DNA of 6,513 bases, taken from assembly GCA_947475645.1 (NCBI GenBank), contig CANJNU010000059.1:1-6513 (forward strand), read 5' to 3'. Of the stretch, positions 1 to 5,844 are shown in pieces. The position numbers were made by a program, and so were the translations under genes. This stretch comes from Bacteriovoracaceae bacterium. Its GTDB lineage: Bacteria > Bdellovibrionota > UBA1018. The notes under the pieces were generated by a model. It was given only the letters and a program-made list of their open reading frames with translations, had not been told where the DNA came from and did not search any database. The stretch's first letter is position 1; every line of letters begins with the position of its first letter.

Positions 1-106
1 GAATCAGTGTGTAATCCATGTCGTAACCCACCGCACGAATCGAGCGTAGATTGAGGGTTCTGTTACAGAAAATGCCTCTCCGACTGGGAATCCCTTGAGC
101 CATCAT
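1..106 (-). CDS. HAD-superfamily 5'-nucleotidase (HAD-IG / cN-II-like), N-terminal fragment
   Basis: This is the beginning of a gene that runs off the left edge of the window, read leftwards from an ATG at 106 (a second ATG lies at 103). The 35 visible residues start MMAQGIPSRRG and contain NRTLNLRSIRAVGYDMDYTLI. That string is typical of the start of cytosolic IMP/GMP-type 5'-nucleotidases of the HAD-IG family. DMDYT (residues 29-33) is HAD motif I, DxDxT, whose first Asp is the phosphoryl-accepting nucleophile and whose second is the acid/base. The family removes 5'-phosphate from nucleoside monophosphates in the cytoplasm. An in-frame TGA lies further upstream (about 154), so the start is in 106-142; TTG at 142 is an alternative. 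No strong ribosome binding site is visible. The gene is divergent from mutS with a gap of about 93 bp. The family call is firm for motif I, but substrate specificity cannot be judged from this fragment. Confidence 0.8.
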   Translation of the reverse strand, partial: MMAQGIPSRRGIFCNRTLNLRSIRAVGYDMDYTLI

Positions 107-199
107 CCGGTCGATCCAATCCTGTTCGCGTAAAAAGATCAAGATCCCTGTTCAGATGCCACTTGAGATCAACTGCCCAGGCTGTTAACGCTCCCGCCA

Positions 200-2860
200 A
201 TGAGTAACGTGCAAGAACAACTCACACCCCAAGTTACCCCGCTCATGAAGCAGTATCTCGAACTCAAGTCGCAGGTGGGTGACGCACTGCTTTTCTTTCG
301 GATGGGCGATTTCTACGAACTTTTTGGCAACGACGCTGTCATTGCATCGCAAATCTTAGAGATCACACTCACTTCACGAGACCGTAATAAACCCAACCCC
401 ACCCCTATGGCTGGGTTTCCGCATCACAGTGCCCAAGGCTACATTCAACGCCTTCTGCGCGCTGGCAAAAAAGTCGCCATCGGTGAACAGATGGAAGACC
501 CCGCGTTGGTCTCTGGAAAGTCGATTGTTCGGCGTGAGATTATTCGCACCTTCACTCCGGGTATCCAATTCGACCTCGAAGGGGCAGAGCCCAATTACAT
601 TGCCGTTTTGTTCCCTGCTCCCGGCAAGAACTGGATTTTAGGTTGCTTGGATGCATCGACCGGTGAATCCCGCATCAGCGATAAACTCGACGTCTCGCTG
701 CTTGCGGGCGAGATCGCTTCGCTTTCTATTCGGCATTTACTTCGATTCGAATCACCCGACCTCGACGTACATTTAGGCTCGGGCGCTCTTTCTTCCTCTC
801 TCCTTATCGAGACCCTTCCAAAAAATTACATTGCAGAAGAACAGGCGAACGAACTTCTGAAGGCCCAATATGCAGTGGGGTCGCTCGATGCCTTTCTTAA
901 TCTCTCCGCGCAAACGAGTGCACTCGGAGTCTTGGTTACCTATGTTCTGCGAAGTCAGAAACAAGAAAGACTCTCTCACCTTAAGCTCCCTCTTCCTCTT
1001 CATACTCCCCAAACTCTCATTTTAGGTCCTCGAACCGCACAGCATCTCGACCTGCTCCCCAGTCAGGAAGGGGCACCTCATCTTTTTGAGCTCATTAATC
1101 ACACGAAGAGTGCCCTCGGATCACGGCAGTTGAAGCGTTGGATGCTCGAACCTCTGTGCAATCCTGCGCAGATTCAAATGCGCCAAGATGGCGTAAAAGA
1201 ACTCGCACAGCCCCTATCTGCTGAGCGCGATCGAATTGCAGCAGCTTTAAGCGAAGTCTATGACCTGGAACGCATCGCCGGCCGCGTGAACACGGGACTC
1301 GCAAATCCACGCGACACGTATGCGCTCGGCAAGTCACTTGCCGCACTTCCTGGCCTCTATCAGAACCTCAGCTCTGCAGTGGCCCCCGCACTGCAGAATC
1401 TAAAACAGCGAATTTTAGAATCCGAAGGAAAGACGACAACACTTCGCGAACAGATTCTTCAAACCCAACGAGAAGACGCCCCGTTTGTAACTCGTGACGG
1501 CGGCATTTTCAAAAAAGGCTTCCACGCAGAGCTCGATCGTCTCATTGCTCTCACCGAGGACGGCCAGAGTTGGCTCGTTCAACTCGAAGCTCGCGAACGC
1601 CAAGCCACGGGCATTTCTTCATTGAAAGTGCGCTATAATCGCGTTTTCGGCTACTACATCGAGGTCACCCAAACCCACCTTAAAAACGTTCCTGACCACT
1701 ACCAGCGCAAACAAACCACCGTTGGAGCTGAACGATTCTTTACCGAAGAGCTAAAGAAATTCGAAGACGAGATCGTACATGCGTCTAGCCGCCAGAAGGC
1801 ACTTGAACAGGAACTATTTCAAAGTCTTCTGATTACCATTCAAAATCATACCCGCGAACTCATGTTCGTTGCCGAGGTTGTGGGCGAGCTCGACTCGATG
1901 TCTTCTCTTGCATTACAAGCTCAAGAACACGGTTGGTGCTTCCCTGAGATCGACGATTCGCTCGACTTAAAAATCACCGAAGGCCGACACCCCCTTGTCG
2001 ATCGAATCAGCCGAGGCAATTTCGTTCCGAACACTTTAGAACTCGGCCCCACTTCCCGAATGTCCCTCATTATTACTGGCCCCAATATGGGTGGCAAATC
2101 GACGGTAATGCGCCAAGCCGCACTCACGCTTATTTTAGGCCAAATGGGAAGCGCTGTTCCGGCTCAAGCTGCAAGATGGGGCGTGGTTTCGCGTCTCTAT
2201 ACTCGCATCGGAGCGCACGACGCGATTGCACGCGGACAAAGCACCTTCATGGTTGAAATGAGCGAACTCGCACATATTCTTCACCATGCCGAAGAACGCT
2301 CCTTCATTGTCTTGGACGAAATTGGACGAGGCACCAGCACCTACGACGGCTTGAGTGTGGCTTGGGCGACACTCGAGTGGATGAGTAAAAAATTGAGGTG
2401 TCGCACACTGTTTGCAACTCACTACCACGAACTCACCTCCCTTGCGGGCGAGCTTCCGGGAGTGGCCAATGCACACATGGGAGTAGAAGGAGCGAAGAAC
2501 GGCTCAGCGTCTAAGAACCTTCGCTTTTTGTACCGCCTTAAAGATGGTCCCGCTCAGGAGAGTTTCGGAATTCATGTCGCCCAATTGGCAGGACTACCTC
2601 AGCCCGTTGTGCAGCGAGCATGGAAGATCCTCGATCAGCTCGAGCACTCCAATACAAACCATCCAGTCGACCCATCGCAGCTTTCACTCTTTTCAAGCGC
2701 CGCGCAAGCCGAGGTGGTCCTTACCGCAACCCCCACCCCTCACCCGCTTCTCATTGAACTTCAAAATACGGAGATCAACCACATGACGCCCATCCAGGCG
2801 CTTAACTTTGTGGTTCGACTGCAGGAAATCGCTCGCGAATCGACTGAACTGTCCGTTTAA
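200..2860 (+). CDS. mutS: DNA mismatch repair protein MutS
   Basis: MutS recognises base mismatches and small insertion/deletion loops in newly replicated DNA and, as an ATP-driven sliding clamp, recruits MutL. The 886-residue protein has all the expected parts. The mismatch-reading motif DFYELF has F38 and E40, the Phe-x-Glu pair that stacks on and contacts the mispaired base. Connector and lever regions follow (about 125-455), then the clamp and the conserved KVRYNRVFGYYIEV stretch (476-489). The ABC ATPase carries Walker A GPNMGGKST (627-635), signature STFMVEMSE (from 681) and Walker B LDE (D706, E707) followed by GRGTST. QLSLF at 827-831 fits the beta-clamp binding consensus. The last 35 residues, with TPIQALNF, match the usual C-terminal oligomerisation tail. 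The first ATG is supported because LTP...MKQYLELK is the family's normal beginning. No Shine-Dalgarno sequence precedes it, and an in-frame TGA at 164-166 limits extension. Its 3' end overlaps mutY on the other strand. Confidence 0.98.
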   Translation: MSNVQEQLTPQVTPLMKQYLELKSQVGDALLFFRMGDFYELFGNDAVIASQILEITLTSRDRNKPNPTPMAGFPHHSAQGYIQRLLRAGKKVAIGEQMEDPALVSGKSIVRREIIRTFTPGIQFDLEGAEPNYIAVLFPAPGKNWILGCLDASTGESRISDKLDVSLLAGEIASLSIRHLLRFESPDLDVHLGSGALSSSLLIETLPKNYIAEEQANELLKAQYAVGSLDAFLNLSAQTSALGVLVTYVLRSQKQERLSHLKLPLPLHTPQTLILGPRTAQHLDLLPSQEGAPHLFELINHTKSALGSRQLKRWMLEPLCNPAQIQMRQDGVKELAQPLSAERDRIAAALSEVYDLERIAGRVNTGLANPRDTYALGKSLAALPGLYQNLSSAVAPALQNLKQRILESEGKTTTLREQILQTQREDAPFVTRDGGIFKKGFHAELDRLIALTEDGQSWLVQLEARERQATGISSLKVRYNRVFGYYIEVTQTHLKNVPDHYQRKQTTVGAERFFTEELKKFEDEIVHASSRQKALEQELFQSLLITIQNHTRELMFVAEVVGELDSMSSLALQAQEHGWCFPEIDDSLDLKITEGRHPLVDRISRGNFVPNTLELGPTSRMSLIITGPNMGGKSTVMRQAALTLILGQMGSAVPAQAARWGVVSRLYTRIGAHDAIARGQSTFMVEMSELAHILHHAEERSFIVLDEIGRGTSTYDGLSVAWATLEWMSKKLRCRTLFATHYHELTSLAGELPGVANAHMGVEGAKNGSASKNLRFLYRLKDGPAQESFGIHVAQLAGLPQPVVQRAWKILDQLEHSNTNHPVDPSQLSLFSSAAQAEVVLTATPTPHPLLIELQNTEINHMTPIQALNFVVRLQEIARESTELSV

Positions 2861-3842
2861 ATGCCGAACCCACCGCTACTTTGGGATCACTCATCGAACA
2901 CCAATGCATGCCCACTGGCACCTTCAAAGCTTGGGTGATCCAAATTTTCGTCGTTCGCGTAATTTTATGTCTCGTTACGACGTGACGAGTTTCAATCTCA
3001 CCCACACTCCTTAACTTTAGCCCTGCGGGCCGCGCACTCAGTAAGTCCCACAATCCGGCACGCCACGCCCCCTTCGGGCGTTGTTCAACAAGCACGTGAC
3101 CTGTTAAGTCAATCACGCAGTGCAAAGTTTCCAGTACCTGAATCCATTCTTTAGGTTGTTTCTTTTCAGGAAACTGAGTTTGTTTTTCTTCCGAAAAAGC
3201 GGCGCAAAATTTTTGAAGCGGACAGATTCCGCACAAGGGCTTCTTCGGAGTGCAAACGGTCGCACCCAATTCCATCAATGCTTGGTTCAGTACCCGAGGA
3301 GAAATCTCCATTGAAAAAGCTTCGCTTACCCATTCACGCGAAAAATCCCAAAGAGTGTCCTTATATTTTGAATCGCTCGGTTTACGACTTAAGCAATAGA
3401 CGCGAGAAAGAACTCTCTCCACGTTCCCGTCCAAAATTGCTTCGGGCTTCCCGCCGGCAATCGAAAGAATTGCTCCCGCGGTGTATTCACCCACTCCCGG
3501 CATCCTCAACCACCCCTCACGGTTCTCTGGAAACGCCCCTGCCTCGCAAACCAATTGCGCCGTCTTATGAATATTTCGGGCACGCGAATAATAACCCAAA
3601 CCAGCCCAGTAAAGTAGTACCTCCTCTTCCCGTGCCATTGCGAGAGACTCTACGGTAGGAAACCGACGCACGAATTTCTCGAAATAAGGAACAACTGTAA
3701 TCACTTGGGTTTGTTGCAGCATGATTTCAGAAATCCAAACTCGATAAACCGAAGGGTCATCCCTCCACGGTAAAACTCGGTGTTTATTCTCAAACCAGTT
3801 TGCTAGTCGCCTTAAAGCGTCAATTTTCCCACGCTTGCTCAT
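2802..3842 (-). CDS. mutY: A/G-specific adenine DNA glycosylase MutY
   Basis: MutY excises adenine mispaired with 8-oxoguanine (or guanine), the last line of the GO oxidative-damage repair system. From the ATG at 3842 it is 346 residues, a normal size. Visible elements are LPWR (24-27) and SEIMLQQTQV with catalytic Glu39. The helix-hairpin-helix is LRMPGVGEYTAGAI (112-125). LDGNVERVLSR has catalytic Asp138. The [4Fe-4S] cluster motif is C-x6-C-x2-C-x5-C (Cys197, 204, 207, 213). A NUDIX-like C-terminal domain (about 238-340, with GAWRAGLWDLL) reads 8-oxoG. The open frame extends upstream to an ATG at 3935, but that extension overlaps the amidase start and its sequence resembles no MutY N-terminus. 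The ATG at 3842 has a good ribosome binding site. In the C-terminal domain the usual FSH-type loop is replaced by VVTRHKIT (288-295). The last 59 bp of coding sequence overlap the end of mutS in antisense. Confidence 0.96.
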   Translation of the reverse strand: MSKRGKIDALRRLANWFENKHRVLPWRDDPSVYRVWISEIMLQQTQVITVVPYFEKFVRRFPTVESLAMAREEEVLLYWAGLGYYSRARNIHKTAQLVCEAGAFPENREGWLRMPGVGEYTAGAILSIAGGKPEAILDGNVERVLSRVYCLSRKPSDSKYKDTLWDFSREWVSEAFSMEISPRVLNQALMELGATVCTPKKPLCGICPLQKFCAAFSEEKQTQFPEKKQPKEWIQVLETLHCVIDLTGHVLVEQRPKGAWRAGLWDLLSARPAGLKLRSVGEIETRHVVTRHKITRTTKIWITQALKVPVGMHWCSMSDPKVAVGSAFKRTVQSIRERFPAVEPQS

Positions 3843-3864
3843 TTTACCCCTTCTCTCATAGAAT
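3835..3864 (+). promoter_or_regulatory. Possible sigma-70-type promoter for the amidase gene
   Basis: TTGCTC (3835-3840) and TAGAAT (3859-3864) are separated by 18 bp and could serve as -35 and -10 boxes, putting a start near 3871 and a leader of about 44 nt before the amidase ATG. Each box is 4-5 matches to consensus, so this is only a candidate. The -35 box would overlap the first codons of the divergent mutY. No convincing promoter for mutY was seen in the same 72-bp spacer. Confidence 0.35.
3847..3854 (-). promoter_or_regulatory. Ribosome binding site for mutY
   Basis: Read on the minus strand, AGAAGGGG lies four bases upstream of the ATG at 3842. This decides the MutY start in favour of the 346-residue form over a longer frame opening at 3935, which would run into the amidase gene. 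Confidence 0.65.
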
Positions 3865-3904
3865 AAGACAGGAGCAAGATGTTCCCGTGCAGAAGATTGA
3901 ATAA

Positions 3905-3910
3905 AGAGGA
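3905..3910 (+). promoter_or_regulatory. Ribosome binding site for the amidase
   Basis: AGAGGA lies four bases before the ATG at 3915. A second in-frame ATG at 3924 is also preceded by AGAGG, but with no spacing, so the first ATG is the better start. Confidence 0.65.
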
Positions 3911-3914
3911 TTAA

Positions 3915-4724
3915 ATGAAGAGGATGAGTACTCATTTTATTACGGCTGCCTTAGTCAGCCATATTTTTTACTCAGCCATCTGTTTTGCCGCTCACAAGCC
4001 ATTTCGCGTCGTCATTGACCCCGGCCACGGAGGGGGCGACCACGGAACCATTTACGACAGCGGTACCGAGCAAATCGCCGAGAAGGACGTCACACTCCTT
4101 CTCTCGTTCATGATCGCACGCGAACTCAAAGCCCTCGGAATGGATGTTCGCCTCACCCGTAAAGACGACCACGAGATCCCTCTGGGAGATCGAACTCAAC
4201 TGGCAAATCAACTCCAAGCCGATCTTTTTCTCTCCGTTCATATGAACTCAACCCCAACCAAGCACGCACAGACTGCGTCCGGCGTAGAGACTTATTTTCT
4301 CAATACCACCAGCGACGCCAGCTCTCGAAGATTGGCGCACTTAGAGAACACCGTCATTTCGCACGCTGGAATTAAAACTCCCGAACAAGCCGACGTTGCC
4401 CTTATTCTAAGGGATCTACGACTTGATGCAAACCTCTCTGAGAGTAAGCGCCTAGCTTGCACCATTCAGGACAGACTTGGAACACAGCGGCACAGTCGTG
4501 GCGTTAAGCAGGCTTTATTTCATGTTTTATTGGGAGCCGAAATGCCAAGTGCTTTGCTTGAGGCAGGATTTCTTAATAATGCGAAAGATCGAAATTGGGT
4601 CTTGTCGCAAAATGGTCGCAAAACCCTTGCAACGTCGATCGCCCAAGCGGTCAACCAATTCCGCATACAAAAGAACACATCAGTAGCCGAACACGTTCTC
4701 TCCCACTGCATGGTGCAGAGATAA
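3915..4724 (+). CDS. N-acetylmuramoyl-L-alanine amidase (Amidase_3, AmiA/B/C type)
   Basis: This zinc amidase cuts the bond between N-acetylmuramic acid and L-alanine in peptidoglycan; AmiA/B/C relatives split the septum during division. The 269-residue protein starts with a probable Sec signal peptide (hydrophobic about 8-25, ending CFAA), so it is exported to the periplasm. The mature enzyme begins almost at once with RVVIDPGHGGGDHG. The zinc ligands are His38 (DPGHGG), Glu56 (EKDVTL) and His109 (SVHMN), and the catalytic Glu216 lies in PSALLEAGFLNN. LAHLEN (140-145) and RGVKQALFHVLLGAEMPS (195-212) are typical of the divisome group. The stretch between them (about 147-180) is where AmiB/AmiC have an autoinhibitory helix released by EnvC/NlpD-type activators, so similar control is plausible. 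There is no AMIN, SPOR or LysM domain, making it a minimal version whose septal targeting is not explained by the sequence. It is preceded by a good ribosome binding site and divergent from mutY. Confidence 0.93.
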   Translation: MKRMSTHFITAALVSHIFYSAICFAAHKPFRVVIDPGHGGGDHGTIYDSGTEQIAEKDVTLLLSFMIARELKALGMDVRLTRKDDHEIPLGDRTQLANQLQADLFLSVHMNSTPTKHAQTASGVETYFLNTTSDASSRRLAHLENTVISHAGIKTPEQADVALILRDLRLDANLSESKRLACTIQDRLGTQRHSRGVKQALFHVLLGAEMPSALLEAGFLNNAKDRNWVLSQNGRKTLATSIAQAVNQFRIQKNTSVAEHVLSHCMVQR

Positions 4725-4774
4725 ATCGATTCGAAGTTTCTAGACACGTGTATAAAAGCTCGACAGATCTCTGC
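4715..4774. repeat. Long-loop inverted repeat at the amidase 3' end
   Basis: GCAGAGAT (4715-4722), which overlaps the last amidase codons, is perfectly complementary to ATCTCTGC (4767-4774) across 44 bases. No T-run follows, so it is not a classic intrinsic terminator. A competing small hairpin CTGCA/TGCAG sits at 4706-4718. No other terminator is visible after the amidase gene, so transcription may read on or end by Rho. An 8-bp match at this distance can be chance. Confidence 0.25.
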
Positions 4775-4858
4775 ATGAAGATTCAACAGTCCTACACCTA
4801 GCTCATTAAATAACTCTTTAATTCCAATTACTTAAATACACATCATTTCTAACACATC

Positions 4859-4875
4859 TTGGCATCCCCCTTGCT
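4859..4875 (+). promoter_or_regulatory. Candidate sigma-54 (RpoN) -24/-12 promoter of the lipoprotein gene
   Basis: TTGGCATCCCCCTTGCT matches the sigma-54 consensus YTGGCACGRNNNTTGCW. The -24 box TTGGCA and the -12 box TTGCT are intact, and the invariant GG (4861-4862) and GC (4873-4874) are exactly 10 bp apart. The three positions after TGGCA differ from consensus. The predicted start is near 4886, giving a leader of about 110 nt before the lipoprotein ATG at 4996. The upstream 55 bp are strongly AT-rich, as expected for an activator/IHF region. No competing sigma-70 promoter of similar quality was seen in the gap. If real, transcription would need an AAA+ enhancer-binding activator, which is not encoded in this window. 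Confidence 0.6.
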
Positions 4876-4904
4876 CTAGTCTTCCTCTGAGAGCTCACTT
4901 CAAA

Positions 4905-4955
4905 AGTCGGTACGGTTCCCTGTTGTGAGAGACAGGAACCTAAAAAGGCCGAACT
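4905..4955 (+). promoter_or_regulatory. Structured 5' leader (hairpin) of the lipoprotein mRNA
   Basis: GGTTCCCTGT (4914-4923) pairs with ACAGGAACC (4932-4940) with one bulged C and an 8-base loop. Outside it, TCGG (4907-4910) pairs with CCGA (4949-4952), extended by AG/CT around a bulged A, to form a basal stem. There is no T-run directly after, so it is not a terminator. It lies between the predicted sigma-54 start and the ribosome binding site and could affect mRNA stability or translation. It does not match any riboswitch I recognise. Confidence 0.45.
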
Positions 4956-4995
4956 GAGGTGAAAAACAGAGCAATAAATAGAAAGTGGAGATGTT

Positions 4996-5751
4996 ATGAA
5001 AAAATTGAATCGAAAGAAAACAACGACCCTGGCCTTGTTATCAACCTTGGCACTGCTTACGGCATGTGGAAATGCACCCACGAACCCCGGTTCTGTGATC
5101 GGTGGAGTTCCTGGCGCAATGACAGCGGGCTGTGTTCCCATTAACGCGAATTCTCAAAACGTCACGATTTCATTTAGTACCAACCAAGTTTCCTTCAATC
5201 CACAGGACAACTCAATTACGAGCGCAAACATGATTCCTGTGGGTATGGGAGGAATGATCCCAGCCATGAATCCGGCAATGAATCCGGCAATGAATCCGGC
5301 CACCATGGGAGGAATGGGTGGAACCGCCAATATTCAAAAAACTACAGTTTACGGCGATACGTTCGTTGCGAATTTGCAGTACATTTCAAATCCGTATAAC
5401 GTTGACATGACGACAGGTCAGCCCCGCATTCAGCAAATCACCGCACTCAGTGGTACGATTACGCTCAATCAGCAAAGCTCCTTCCTCTACACGATGAAGA
5501 CTTTTCTATCGATGAGTATGAATCCTTACGCCGGAACCAGTGCTTACCCTGGAACCAGCACCTATCCTGGTACTTATCCCACTGGAATGCCTCAAGGCTA
5601 CTCACAGCAATCCTGTATCAATGGAGTCCGCTTTAGAATCTCCAAAGGTATTGGTAGCTTCAGTAATACAATCACTGCAGGTGAAGTGGATTACTACATC
5701 AACAATCAACCCCTGAGCGCCTACGGCTCGGGCATGACTCAGATCTTCTAA
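4996..5751 (+). CDS. Repeat-containing lipoprotein of unknown function
   Basis: I do not recognise this 251-residue protein. It starts with a positively charged n-region (KKLNRKK), a hydrophobic core and the lipobox LTAC with Cys24. It should therefore be lipidated and, with Gly and Asn at +2 and +3 (no Asp), probably sent to the outer membrane by the usual rule. The mature part is rich in Asn, Thr, Ser, Pro, Met and Gly, has no tryptophan and very few acidic residues. There are two repeat segments: NPAM x3 inside a Met/Gly-rich linker (about 84-110), and YPGTS-like units (178-195). Between and after them are beta-strand-like Thr/Ser/Val stretches. Cys46 and Cys207 could form a disulfide. GGAG lies five bases before the ATG. 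The gene has its own candidate sigma-54 promoter, a structured leader and a strong terminator, so it is probably monocistronic. It is likely an envelope or surface structural protein, which is inference only. Confidence 0.85.
   Translation: MKKLNRKKTTTLALLSTLALLTACGNAPTNPGSVIGGVPGAMTAGCVPINANSQNVTISFSTNQVSFNPQDNSITSANMIPVGMGGMIPAMNPAMNPAMNPATMGGMGGTANIQKTTVYGDTFVANLQYISNPYNVDMTTGQPRIQQITALSGTITLNQQSSFLYTMKTFLSMSMNPYAGTSAYPGTSTYPGTYPTGMPQGYSQQSCINGVRFRISKGIGSFSNTITAGEVDYYINNQPLSAYGSGMTQIF
5254..5301 (+). repeat. 12-bp in-frame tandem repeat (Asn-Pro-Ala-Met)
   Basis: The unit ATGAATCCGGCA occurs at 5266-5277, 5278-5289 and 5290-5301, the last copy ending in C. A diverged copy, ATGATCCCAGCC, precedes them at 5254-5265. 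The block is flanked on both sides by identical 12-mers, ATGGGAGGAATG (5245-5256 and 5305-5316). Changes in copy number would keep the lipoprotein reading frame and only alter linker length. Confidence 0.9.
5527..5580 (+). repeat. 18-bp imperfect in-frame tandem repeat (Tyr-Pro-Gly-Thr-Ser)
   Basis: Three consecutive 18-bp units (5527-5544, 5545-5562, 5563-5580) encode YAGTSA, YPGTST and YPGTYP. They are similar but diverged at third positions, so this repeat looks older than the 12-bp one. It forms a Tyr/Pro/Gly-rich, probably flexible segment of the lipoprotein. Confidence 0.75.
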
Positions 5752-5775
5752 AAAAGATCCACACGAGCTCTCGGA

Positions 5776-5839
5776 GGTAAGCGGGCGCTCTCTCTCTCCA
5801 CGATCTTCATAACGTCGTGTCCCCTCTTTCCCGCTTACC
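5776..5839 (+). repeat. Nested inverted repeat in the lipoprotein 3' UTR
   Basis: GGTAAGCGGG (5776-5785) is perfectly complementary to CCCGCTTACC (5830-5839). Inside, CACGA (5799-5803) pairs with TCGTG (5815-5819) around an 11-base loop. The two arms of the internal loop are both pyrimidine-rich (CT repeats at 5787-5799 and 5821-5829). It lies between the stop codon and the intrinsic terminator, so the RNA would carry two consecutive stable stems. Confidence 0.65.
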
Positions 5840-5844
5840 GAATC

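Noticed and set aside
2135..2476. 113-residue open frame on the minus strand
   Set aside because: It is antisense to the ATPase domain of mutS; a shadow of a strongly conserved gene.
3278..3658. 126-residue open frame on the plus strand
   Set aside because: It lies wholly antisense inside mutY, whose family motifs are intact, and the translated product shows no recognisable domain.
3843..3935. Upstream extension of mutY to an ATG at 3935 (31 extra residues)
   Set aside because: It would overlap the amidase start by 21 bp, has no matching MutY N-terminus, and the ATG at 3842 has a good ribosome binding site.
4774..4800. Tiny ATG frame of eight codons in the gap
   Set aside because: No ribosome binding site and too short to support.
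4914..4940. Leader hairpin as an intrinsic terminator for the amidase gene
   Set aside because: Only TAAAAA follows the stem, with no T-run, and it lies downstream of a likely promoter for the next gene.
4818..5141. 107-residue minus-strand frame across the lipoprotein promoter and leader
   Set aside because: It is antisense to a promoter, leader hairpin and signal peptide, with no ribosome binding site or domain seen.
4959..5144. 61-residue plus-strand frame starting at GTG 4959, just before and overlapping the lipoprotein start
   Set aside because: It is out of frame with the lipoprotein, and the product is only a shifted reading of the signal peptide region. It might act as an upstream translated frame, but nothing supports that.
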